DNA from: Patescibacteria group bacterium
Lineage (GTDB): Bacteria > Patescibacteriota > Minisyncoccia > Minisyncoccales > PEYH01
NCBI GenBank assembly: GCA_018901715.1
Contig: JAHIEL010000088.1
Location: 1-11,279, forward strand
Reading direction: 5' to 3'
Length of the DNA stretch: 11,279 nucleotides
The translations under genes were made by a program, and so were the position numbers. This document shows, piece by piece, positions 1-4,744 of this stretch. Within the stretch, counting starts at the first letter, position 1. Every line of letters starts with the position of its first letter. The notes under the pieces were generated by a model that was given only the letters and a program-made list of their open reading frames with translations, was not told where the DNA came from and did no database searches.

Positions 1-4
1 CCGA

Positions 5-559
5 TTACTTCAATTCTACAGTAGCTCCGGCTGCTTCAAATTTCTTTTTCATTTCTTCTGCATCTTCTTTCTTGGCTTTTTCTTTTATGGTCTGGGGCTC
101 AGTAGCAGCTAAATCTACCACATCTTTAGCTTCTTTTAATCCTTTGCCAGTAACATCTCTGACTGCCTTAATCACTTCAATCTTTTTATCCCCTACTGCT
201 TTCAAAATAACATCATATTCTGATTTTTCTCCTTCGCCTGCTTCTGCTGGAGCAACTCCTGTAGCAGCAACAGCCACAGGCGCAGCAGCGCTAACTCCAA
301 ATTTCTTTTCTAAAATCTTTACCAATTCTGCTAAGTCAACAACTTTCATCCCTTCAATTTCTTTTACAATCTTTTCAAACTTCTTGGGAACTTCTACTTC
401 TTCGTCTATTTCAATTTTTTCTTCCTTTTTCTCCTTCACAGGTTCTTCTTTTGGCTCTGGTTTTTCTTCTTTCTTTTCTTCTTTTGGTTCTTCTACTGCT
501 GGGGTTTCCTCTTTAACTTCTTCGGACTTGGTTTCTTCAATTTTATTTTCTTCTGTCAT
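5..559 (-). CDS. rplL: Large ribosomal subunit protein bL12 (L7/L12) with long N-terminal charged extension
   Basis: This is the stalk protein that recruits and stimulates the translation GTPases; dimers bind the C-terminal helix of L10. Residues 57-91 match the N-terminal dimerisation domain and end in KKFGVSAAAPVAVAA. Residues 91-112 are the Ala/Gly/Glu hinge. Residues 113-184 are the C-terminal domain, with EYDVILKAVG, VIKAVRDVTGKGLKEAK (factor-binding face) and a final GATVELK. At 184 aa it is about 60 residues longer than the usual 120-130. The excess is residues 1-56, almost all Glu, Lys, Pro and Val. No ATG, GTG or TTG lies close to the canonical domain start (the nearby valines are GTA and GTT), and Met71 would cut the domain, so the extension is probably real. 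There is no Shine-Dalgarno upstream. It is the second gene after rplJ, 26 bp downstream with no terminator between, so the two are likely cotranscribed. Confidence 0.95.
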   Translation of the reverse strand: MTEENKIEETKSEEVKEETPAVEEPKEEKKEEKPEPKEEPVKEKKEEKIEIDEEVEVPKKFEKIVKEIEGMKVVDLAELVKILEKKFGVSAAAPVAVAATGVAPAEAGEGEKSEYDVILKAVGDKKIEVIKAVRDVTGKGLKEAKDVVDLAATEPQTIKEKAKKEDAEEMKKKFEAAGATVELK

Positions 560-585
560 AATTTTATGTATTGCTTAATTATTAT

Positions 586-1107
586 TTAACTATTTTTTTC
601 AATAATTGCATTAAATGCGTAAAATAGACCTTTAATATTCTGTCTTTGAACATTAACAAAATTTGATATTGGCGCTAAAAGCGATCCAACTAATCCTGCA
701 TAAAGCTGTTGTTTGGATGGCAATTGAGCTAAACATATCATTTCTTCTGCCCCTGTTCTTTCGTTTTCCATATAACCGCCAATTATTTTTAAGCTTTCAT
801 TTATTTTTGAAAATTCATAAACTGCTTTTGCTGGCGCTATTTCATCCTCAAAAGCAAATACAATTGCCAATTCATTTCCTAATTCATCTTTGCCAAGTTC
901 TAATTTTTGCTGTTTAAATGCTATGCTTGCTAAAGTTTTTTTAGTAATTATTATTTTAGCTCCAGCTTGATTAAGTTTTTCTCTTAATTCTTCTAAGTCC
1001 TTAATTTTTAAACCTGAAAAGTTAACAAAAACCATTGCTTTTTGCTTGGCAATTGCTTGTTCCAATTTCTCTACTTTTTTATTCTTTTGTTCTTTTGTTA
1101 AAGCCAT
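586..1107 (-). CDS. rplJ: Large ribosomal subunit protein uL10
   Basis: L10 anchors the L7/L12 dimers to the 23S rRNA GTPase centre. At 173 aa it has normal family length. It begins MALTKEQKNKKVEKLEQAI, followed by the L10 core pattern: MVFVNFSGLKIKDLEELREK, the GAKIIITKKTLASIAF segment, then AIVFAFEDEIAPAKAVYEF and IIGGYMENE. The C-terminal helix that carries L12 dimers is recognisable as NFVNVQRQNIKGLFYAFNAI. It is the first gene of an rplJ-rplL transcript read leftward. In many bacteria the L10-L12 complex represses this operon by binding the mRNA leader. The leader here is long and structured (1108-1540), which fits that idea but does not prove it. The bases before the ATG are AT-rich with no GGAGG-like site. 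Confidence 0.95.
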   Translation of the reverse strand: MALTKEQKNKKVEKLEQAIAKQKAMVFVNFSGLKIKDLEELREKLNQAGAKIIITKKTLASIAFKQQKLELGKDELGNELAIVFAFEDEIAPAKAVYEFSKINESLKIIGGYMENERTGAEEMICLAQLPSKQQLYAGLVGSLLAPISNFVNVQRQNIKGLFYAFNAIIEKNS

Positions 1108-1540
1108 ATTAAAATGATGAATTTATCCACGCTCTAATTTTGCGTGAATTTCTGCGGGTAGCCCACTTCGCCCAACAAGGTGCGTGGCTATCCGCCACAC
1201 GCAGGCTACAAGAGATTAATATTTTTTATTCTTGCTCAAACTATTTTGTCTATTCTTCGGCAAAATAAGAACCCGCTCGCTCTGCTCGCAGAACCTTGAA
1301 ATTAAACTTCTCATATAATATAGATTTAAGATTGTTTAATTATTAAAGCGGGATTAATTATTTGTTAGCTGCTCGAGCTTCGCCTATGGCTCGCCTTTGC
1401 AGACAAACAAATAAAATTGTCTCCGGTTTTTCCGCAGACGAAATAATCAATAACCAATTATAATTAATCATTGTTCACCTCGGCAGGACTTATTTTATGC
1501 CTACTGTCTGCGGTAATTTAATTGTGTATTCAGTAATTGT
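1108..1540 (-). promoter_or_regulatory. Long structured 5' leader of rplJ-rplL (candidate autoregulatory leader)
   Basis: If transcription starts about 7 nt after the -10 at 1547-1552, the mRNA has roughly 430 nt before the L10 start codon. Three nested structures are visible. (a) 1158-1163 pairs with 1204-1209 (GTAGCC/GGCTAC) and encloses a hairpin, 1181-1188 with 1194-1203, with a two-base bulge and a five-base loop. (b) 1358-1366 pairs with 1406-1414 (TTATTTGTT/AACAAATAA), with 1369-1372/1399-1402 (CTGC/GCAG) and 1374-1378/1389-1393 (CGAGC/GCTCG) stacked inside. (c) 1432-1439 pairs with 1506-1513 (CCGCAGAC/GTCTGCGG). The GC-rich blocks stand out from AT-rich surroundings. Known L10 leaders sit in this position, but I cannot match this one to that family by eye. 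Some blocks may instead be dispersed intergenic repeats of this genome. Confidence 0.5.
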
Positions 1541-1550
1541 GTATTCAGTA
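1521..1550. repeat. Perfect tandem duplication of a 15-bp unit
   Basis: ATTGTGTATTCAGTA occurs at 1521-1535 and again, without a single change, at 1536-1550. The right-hand copy overlaps the -10 element of the rplJ promoter (1547-1552). The left-hand copy covers the expected first transcribed bases. It may be a recent slippage duplication, a pair of operator sites or part of an AT-rich unwinding region. Confidence 0.9.
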
Positions 1551-1574
1551 TATATAATTTAAAAACCTTGTCAA
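1547..1574 (-). promoter_or_regulatory. Sigma70-type promoter for rplJ-rplL
   Basis: On the minus strand, TTGACA (1569-1574, perfect -35) is followed by a 16-bp AT-rich spacer and TATACT (1547-1552, five of six -10 bases). It is the best promoter in the window and points at rplJ. The expected start is near 1540. A 31-bp inverted repeat (1580-1610) lies immediately upstream of the -35. Confidence 0.7.
1553..1558 (+). promoter_or_regulatory. Possible divergent -10 element for a + strand RNA
   Basis: A perfect TATAAT on the + strand lies inside the spacer of the minus-strand rplJ promoter. No good -35 stands 16-18 bp upstream, so it would be weak or activator-dependent. If used, transcription would begin near 1565 and run into the hairpin array. 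Firing of the two promoters would be mutually exclusive because they overlap. Confidence 0.3.
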
Positions 1575-1608
1575 GCACAAACTGCAACGAGGCCGGGCCT
1601 CGGTGCAG

Positions 1609-1617
1609 TTATCCACA
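1609..1617 (+). other. Consensus DnaA box
   Basis: TTATCCACA is an exact match to the canonical high-affinity DnaA-binding nonamer. It lies partly in the base of the first hairpin and in the linker to the second. An eight-of-nine match, TTATCCACG, lies at 1123-1131 just upstream of rplJ. I saw no further exact copies in this intergenic region. One box is not an origin, but AT-rich tandem repeats and palindromes surround it. Confidence 0.45.
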
Positions 1618-1720
1618 CATATAATGGAAACCAGGTTTCCATTATGCTTACTTGGCGTAGATGTTTGACATCTACGCAGATATTTTCTGCCGAGAAACGA
1701 TCTCGGCAGATTTCTTCTCT

Positions 1721-1752
1721 ATTCCGAGGATGGATCTCGGAATCGCTTTTTT
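1721..1752 (+). terminator. Intrinsic terminator, + strand, closing the hairpin RNA
   Basis: ATTCCGAG (1721-1728) pairs with CTCGGAAT (1736-1743). Three bases later comes a run of six T (1747-1752). The T-run exists only on the + side, so it would stop rightward transcription coming from the rplJ promoter region. Confidence 0.55.
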
Positions 1753-1790
1753 CAAAAATACAACCCAGCAGCTCGAGAATGCTGCTGGGT
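1753..1790 (-). terminator. Intrinsic terminator, - strand, for the DJ-1/PfpI gene
   Basis: Read on the minus strand, a perfect 10-bp GC-rich stem (ACCCAGCAGC/GCTGCTGGGT, 1763-1790, 8-nt loop) is followed by TTGTATTTTTG. It would end the leftward DJ-1/PfpI transcript after a 3' UTR of about 140-170 nt. It faces the + strand terminator at 1721-1752 across about 10 bp. Confidence 0.6.
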
Positions 1791-1927
1791 CAATGTGTGT
1801 TCGTTTGTACAATACAAGGCGAGCTACCGGAACGGTATCATTAAATACTTCTTACGAAACCCTTCCAGCATCTACTCATTATAGAATTTTTCTCGAACAT
1901 CACCCCTTCTCTTAATAAGATTACTTA

Positions 1928-2473
1928 TTAGATGATAACAAACTTGGGGTTGTTAGTCAAGTGTTGAACTATACTTTTACCAAATTCTTCAGCAGAGGAT
2001 GGTCCATTGGCAGTTATTATTTTTCCATCTTGGACAACTGCCTTATCTATATATTCTGCGCCATTTTCTTGCAAAATCTTAATTGGTTTTTTATCCATTG
2101 ACGAAGACCAGATTGTTGCTTTTTTACCTTCCAGCACTCCTGCTTTTGCCAAAATTGCAGGAGCAATACATATAGCAGCCAAAAACTTTCCTTTATCCCT
2201 CGCCTGTCTGATAATATGCCATACGCTTTCATCTTCAATAAAAGCATAAGCACCTGGACCACCAACGAAAACTAAGGCGTCAAATTCATCAATATCCAAA
2301 TGAGATAAACACAAATCCACTTCTGCCTCTCCGCCATCTCCGCCAATAGCAATACCCTTTTCAGTGCTTATCGTTTTAACTTCAAAACCATTATTCTCAA
2401 AAATTTCTTTAGGAATAAAATACTCCTCATCCCTGAAGTTTTTAAAACTAATTATAATAGCTATTTTTGCCAT
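1928..2473 (-). CDS. DJ-1/PfpI family protein
   Basis: This is a class I glutamine amidotransferase-like alpha/beta protein of the DJ-1/PfpI superfamily, probably cytosolic with no signal peptide. At 181 aa it has family length. Visible motifs are the N-terminal strand KIAIIIS, acidic residues at 15-17 where the family keeps a conserved Glu, VFVGGPGAY (68-76), and the nucleophile elbow LAAICIAPAILAKAG with Cys102. The C-terminal ITANGPSSAEEFG (153-165) matches the usual GPG-A-EF segment. PfpI proteases have His directly after the nucleophile (C-H-G). Here the residue is Ile (C-I-A-P), so proteolysis is unlikely. Other family roles include glyoxalase/deglycase activity, redox sensing and holdase chaperone activity. 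The substrate cannot be read from the sequence. The gene ends with tandem TAA TAA stops. It is divergent from pbpC across 67 bp, with no evident functional link. Confidence 0.88.
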   Translation of the reverse strand: MAKIAIIISFKNFRDEEYFIPKEIFENNGFEVKTISTEKGIAIGGDGGEAEVDLCLSHLDIDEFDALVFVGGPGAYAFIEDESVWHIIRQARDKGKFLAAICIAPAILAKAGVLEGKKATIWSSSMDKKPIKILQENGAEYIDKAVVQDGKIITANGPSSAEEFGKSIVQHLTNNPKFVII

Positions 2474-2490
2474 ATTTTTATTTCAAATAC

Positions 2491-2519
2491 TTTGCTTTTA
2501 TGTAATTATAATCTAAAAT
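2491..2519 (+). promoter_or_regulatory. Possible pbpC promoter
   Basis: TTTGCT (2491-2496), a 17-bp spacer and TAAAAT (2514-2519) would start transcription near 2526, giving a leader of only about 15 nt. The -35 is weak (three of six). The region is so AT-rich that chance matches are likely. Confidence 0.3.
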
Positions 2520-2532
2520 TAAGAAAAGTTAA
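2505..2532 (-). promoter_or_regulatory. Probable promoter of the DJ-1/PfpI gene
   Basis: On the minus strand, TTAACT (2527-2532, four of six) and a perfect TATAAT (2505-2510) are separated by 16 bp. This gives a 5' UTR of about 25 nt. ATTATAAT reads TATAAT on both strands, so the 67-bp gap between the two genes is a shared divergent promoter region. Confidence 0.45.
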
Positions 2533-2540
2533 AATTAAAA

Positions 2541-4601
2541 ATGCAAAAATTTGTTTTAAAAAAAATTCTGTTAATTCTTGCTATTCTATTAGCTGTATTT
2601 TTCTCAATAAGTTTCTATCTGCAGGCGAAGCTAATCTCTCTGTATAATGGCCAAGAATCGCAAATAATTTTGGATAGAACAGGAAAAATAATAGCTACTC
2701 TCCCCAATTCAAAGGGCTATTACGCATACTATGTTGACTCTCTGCCTAAAGAATTAACAGACCTGTTAATCAAAAAAGAAGACAGGTTTTTTTATTATCA
2801 CCCAGGATTCAATCCTATAAGTATGATACAAGCAGGTCTGACTAGATTTGGAATGAATAATAGAAAAGCTTCCAGCGCCATAACTCAACAATTAACTAAA
2901 ATTCTATTAGGAAATGAGTTAGATAGAAATATAAAAAATAAAATTATTGAAACAATTTATGCCGTGGCTTTGGAAATCTTTCATACAAAAGAAGAAATCT
3001 TAACAATGTATACTAATTCCCTATATCTCGGGAATAGCAGTCAGGGCATATATCAAGCCAGTCAAATGTATTTTAAAGTGCCACCAGAATTGCTTAGTCA
3101 TGCCCAATTCTTACAACTTTTAGCTACCATTAGCAGTCCCAGCTCAAGCAACCCCTTAAAACAAGTTAACGAAGAAGTGGCGAGAAATTTAGGCAAGCGA
3201 TTAGAAATCAATTCCGACAAACTCACATTTGTTAATCAGGACGAAGTAAAAACAAATATTTCGGAATTCCGACCCATTAAAACTTCGTATTTTGAAATAT
3301 CTTCTTTCTTAAAAAATCAAAATATTCAAACAAATAAAACCACAATTGACATAGAACTAACAAAAAAAATAAGGGAAATTGTAAAGAGAAATATAGATGA
3401 ATTAAAGGTATACGGAGCTAATAATGCATCAGCAATAATAATTTCAATACCTGACAACGAAATACTTGCGCTTATTGGTTCTCCAGACCCTGACTCGCTT
3501 GAGGAAACCTACAAGATTGATATTCTAAACCAAGCCCGACCTATTGGCTCCACAATAAAGCCATTTATTTATTTAAAAGCGTTTGAAAAAAATCTCCGCC
3601 CATATACTTTAGTAGACGACAGAGAATATAAGTATATGACTGCTATTGGATTCCCTCTTTATCCTAAAAATTATGATTTTGATTATCGCGGAATAGTCAC
3701 TCTGCACTACGCTCTAAGCAATAGCTTAAATGTGCCCTCTGTCAAAGTTTTAGAGTGGTTAGGATTAGAACAGTTCTATGACTTTTTAACAGATGATCTA
3801 GCATTTAACCCTGTCCAAGATCTTGGAGAATATCAATTAGGTATTGCTTTGGGCTCTTTAGAAATGAAAGCAATAGATTTGGCAAAATATTTTACTATTT
3901 TTGCTAATAAAGGAATATTAAAAAATCTTAAAATAACGGATAGCCCAAATGAAGAAAAATCAATAGCTGATGAAAAATATATACAATTGGTTAATAAAAT
4001 TATTAGCGACAGAAAAACAGGAATAGAACAATTTAGTATAAAAAGCGAGCTTAATTTATCTCAATCAAATTATGCTTTAAAAACAGGAACATCCCGCGAC
4101 TTTAGAGATAGCTGGATAATTGGATTTACTCCTGATTTTCTTGTTCTTGTCTGGGTGGGTAATGCTGATAATTCTCCGACAGAAAAAGTTTCCGGACAAA
4201 TTGGAGCCGGGAGAATATGGCACGAAATAATGGAATTGCTTTTTAATACTCAATACAATAAAAAAACAGCTCTTGATTTTAACCTGCTCCATAAATTCGA
4301 GAATCAAGACAATATTGAATATGGTCTTATCCAAGATAATTACGAAAAATATAAAAATTTATTACTGGACGAAGATGAATCAATTATTCTGCTCCCACAT
4401 CAAAATGACACTTTCTTTTTAGAAGAGACCATTCAAATTATTTTAAGGGCAAAAGAATCAGTAGAATGGTCTGTTAATAATATTTATTCAGACACAGGAA
4501 CAGAAACTATATTTACTCCAAAAAAATCAGGAAACTATATTATCAAAGCGGAAACTAAAACTGGACGCACAGAAACTGTGAGCGTCCAGATTTTAGATTA
4601 A
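2541..4601 (+). CDS. pbpC: Penicillin-binding protein 1C: bifunctional glycosyltransferase/transpeptidase
   Basis: This is a class A PBP that polymerises lipid II and cross-links peptidoglycan on the outer face of the cytoplasmic membrane. Residues 7-28 are a single membrane anchor after a Lys-containing N-terminus. GT51 domain, about 55-205: catalytic Glu80 in KKEDRFFYYHPGFNP, SSAITQQLTK (111-120), then EILTMYTNSLYLG. Transpeptidase, about 285-570: Ser337-x-x-Lys340 in RPIGSTIKPF, SLN (395-397) and LKTGTS (513-518), so all three active-site motifs are intact. Residues about 612-686 form a beta-rich tail that fits the PBP1C C-terminal domain. At 686 aa it is shorter than the E. coli protein (about 770). 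Its convergent neighbour is an alpha-2-macroglobulin, the classic pbpC partner. The GT motif is divergent: the usual GGST is ASSA (110-113), so GT activity is less certain than transpeptidase activity. Confidence 0.92.
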   Translation: MQKFVLKKILLILAILLAVFFSISFYLQAKLISLYNGQESQIILDRTGKIIATLPNSKGYYAYYVDSLPKELTDLLIKKEDRFFYYHPGFNPISMIQAGLTRFGMNNRKASSAITQQLTKILLGNELDRNIKNKIIETIYAVALEIFHTKEEILTMYTNSLYLGNSSQGIYQASQMYFKVPPELLSHAQFLQLLATISSPSSSNPLKQVNEEVARNLGKRLEINSDKLTFVNQDEVKTNISEFRPIKTSYFEISSFLKNQNIQTNKTTIDIELTKKIREIVKRNIDELKVYGANNASAIIISIPDNEILALIGSPDPDSLEETYKIDILNQARPIGSTIKPFIYLKAFEKNLRPYTLVDDREYKYMTAIGFPLYPKNYDFDYRGIVTLHYALSNSLNVPSVKVLEWLGLEQFYDFLTDDLAFNPVQDLGEYQLGIALGSLEMKAIDLAKYFTIFANKGILKNLKITDSPNEEKSIADEKYIQLVNKIISDRKTGIEQFSIKSELNLSQSNYALKTGTSRDFRDSWIIGFTPDFLVLVWVGNADNSPTEKVSGQIGAGRIWHEIMELLFNTQYNKKTALDFNLLHKFENQDNIEYGLIQDNYEKYKNLLLDEDESIILLPHQNDTFFLEETIQIILRAKESVEWSVNNIYSDTGTETIFTPKKSGNYIIKAETKTGRTETVSVQILD
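4561..4589 (+). repeat. Hairpin over the last codons of pbpC
   Basis: CTGGACGC (4561-4568) pairs with GCGTCCAG (4582-4589), and ACAG/CTGT (4569-4572/4576-4579) continues the stem to an AAA loop with a two-base bulge. ATTTTAG follows, and the stop codon lies 10 bp downstream. It could shield the 3' end of the mRNA from exonucleases or help termination. It is also constrained by coding, so coincidence is possible. Confidence 0.5.
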
Positions 4602-4668
4602 AAGCTGTTTTATTATTTCAAGAGAGCGAAAACTACGGGTTTACCCGTGGTTGAAGCGACAGAATGTT

Positions 4669-4702
4669 CAACCCCGCACTCAACAAGTTGAGTGCGGGGT
4701 TG
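4669..4702. terminator. Long GC-rich hairpin, likely bidirectional terminator between convergent genes
   Basis: This is a stem of 15 base pairs with a CAAG loop (16 complementary pairs on paper), perfect on both strands, about 70 bp beyond the pbpC stop and about 45 bp beyond the macroglobulin stop. The 3' tails are only moderately T-rich (TTGTTACA on +, TGAACATT on -), so termination may depend mainly on stem strength. Confidence 0.45.
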
Positions 4703-4711
4703 TTACAAAGC

Positions 4712-4740
4712 GAAAAAGAGCACCACGGCTTTAGCCGCGG
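4712..4740 (-). terminator. Intrinsic terminator of the alpha-2-macroglobulin gene
   Basis: On the minus strand the stem CCGCGGC/GCCGTGG (4740-4723, loop TAAA) starts 4 bp after the TAG stop. It is followed by TGCTC and five T (4717-4713). Its one imperfect pair is a permitted G-U on the minus strand but an A-C clash on the + strand, which supports function in the minus direction. Confidence 0.6.
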
Positions 4741-4744
4741 GGAT

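Larger units (their letters stand above)
1565..1752 (+). ncRNA. Candidate non-coding RNA of about 190 nt made of five consecutive hairpins
   Basis: The interval holds five consecutive stem-loops: 1580-1610 (7+6 bp around one A-G mismatch), 1621-1645 (11 bp), 1655-1677 (10 bp), 1686-1710 (10 bp) and 1721-1743 (8 bp). They are joined by single-stranded linkers of 8-10 nt. The last stem is followed by CGC and six T residues, a + strand intrinsic terminator. A TATAAT stands upstream at 1553-1558. No open frame here looks like a protein, because the palindromes dictate the sequence. I do not recognise the RNA: it has no 6S, tmRNA, SRP or RNase P signature, and the loops lack the repeated GGA of Csr sponges. 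The strand is inferred from the terminator. The start is uncertain. Confidence 0.4.
1580..1837. repeat. Array of eight consecutive, sequence-unrelated inverted repeats
   Basis: Stems: AACTGCA/TGCAGTT plus CGAGGC/GCCTCG (1580-1610); ATAATGGAAACC/GGTTTCCATTAT around one A (1621-1645); GCGTAGATGT/ACATCTACGC, loop TTG (1655-1677); TCTGCCGAGA/TCTCGGCAGA, loop AACGA (1686-1710); ATTCCGAG/CTCGGAAT, 7-nt loop (1721-1743); ACCCAGCAGC/GCTGCTGGGT, 8-nt loop (1763-1790); TTGTA/TACAA, loop CAA (1805-1817); TACCG/CGGTA, loop GAA (1825-1837). Centre-to-centre distances for the first five are 32-38 bp, about three helical turns. The stems do not resemble each other, so this is not an ordinary repeat family or a CRISPR. 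A further AT-only stem (1913-1919 with 1924-1930) overlaps the stop codon of the next gene. Confidence 0.85.
4631..4740. repeat. Palindromic intergenic module (REP- or MITE-like)
   Basis: Three hairpins fill the gap between two convergent genes. R1 (4631-4652) has a 9-bp stem AACTACGGG/CCCGTGGTT with loop TTTA. R2 (4669-4702) is CAACCCCGCACTCAAC with its exact complement. R3 (4723-4740) is CCACGGC/GCCGCGG, again with loop TTTA. R1 and R3 are variants of one unit: both follow AGCGAAAA and both have an ACGGS-TTTA-SCCG core. GGTTGAA (4649-4655) also complements TTCAACC (4667-4673), giving a competing fold that excludes R1 and R2. The layout recalls REP/BIME units or the terminal hairpins of IS200/IS605-type elements. 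No transposase is present. Confidence 0.6.

Noticed and set aside
72..578. Open frame of 168 codons on the + strand, rich in Ser and Phe
   Set aside because: It is antisense to the lysine/glutamate-rich part of rplL. GAA/AAA codons read backwards give TTC/TTT, which explains both the composition and the absence of stops.
1565..1752. CsrA-sponge RNA
   Set aside because: Only one loop (GATGGAT at 1729-1735) has a GGA. The other loops are CGG, CAG, TTG and AACGA, so there is no repeated CsrA site.
1580..1837. CRISPR array
   Set aside because: Spacing is regular, but no repeat sequence is shared between units; only the inverted-repeat character recurs. No cas gene is nearby.
1686..1837. tRNA or other standard structured RNA
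   Set aside because: The stems do not assemble into a cloverleaf: there is no acceptor pairing, no T-loop GTTCRA and no CCA-proximal geometry. No tmRNA, SRP or RNase P landmarks are seen.
1644..1915. Two overlapping + strand frames of 66 and 84 codons in the hairpin region
   Set aside because: They run across the palindromes and a terminator, resemble no family, have no ribosome binding site and end in unrelated sequence.
4077..4334. Open frame of 85 codons on the - strand inside pbpC
   Set aside because: It is antisense to the conserved transpeptidase KTG region and is explained by that coding sequence.
4631..4740. TnpB guide RNA or complete IS200/IS605 element
   Set aside because: The hairpins are suggestive, but no tnpA, tnpB or recognisable remnant lies within the window.
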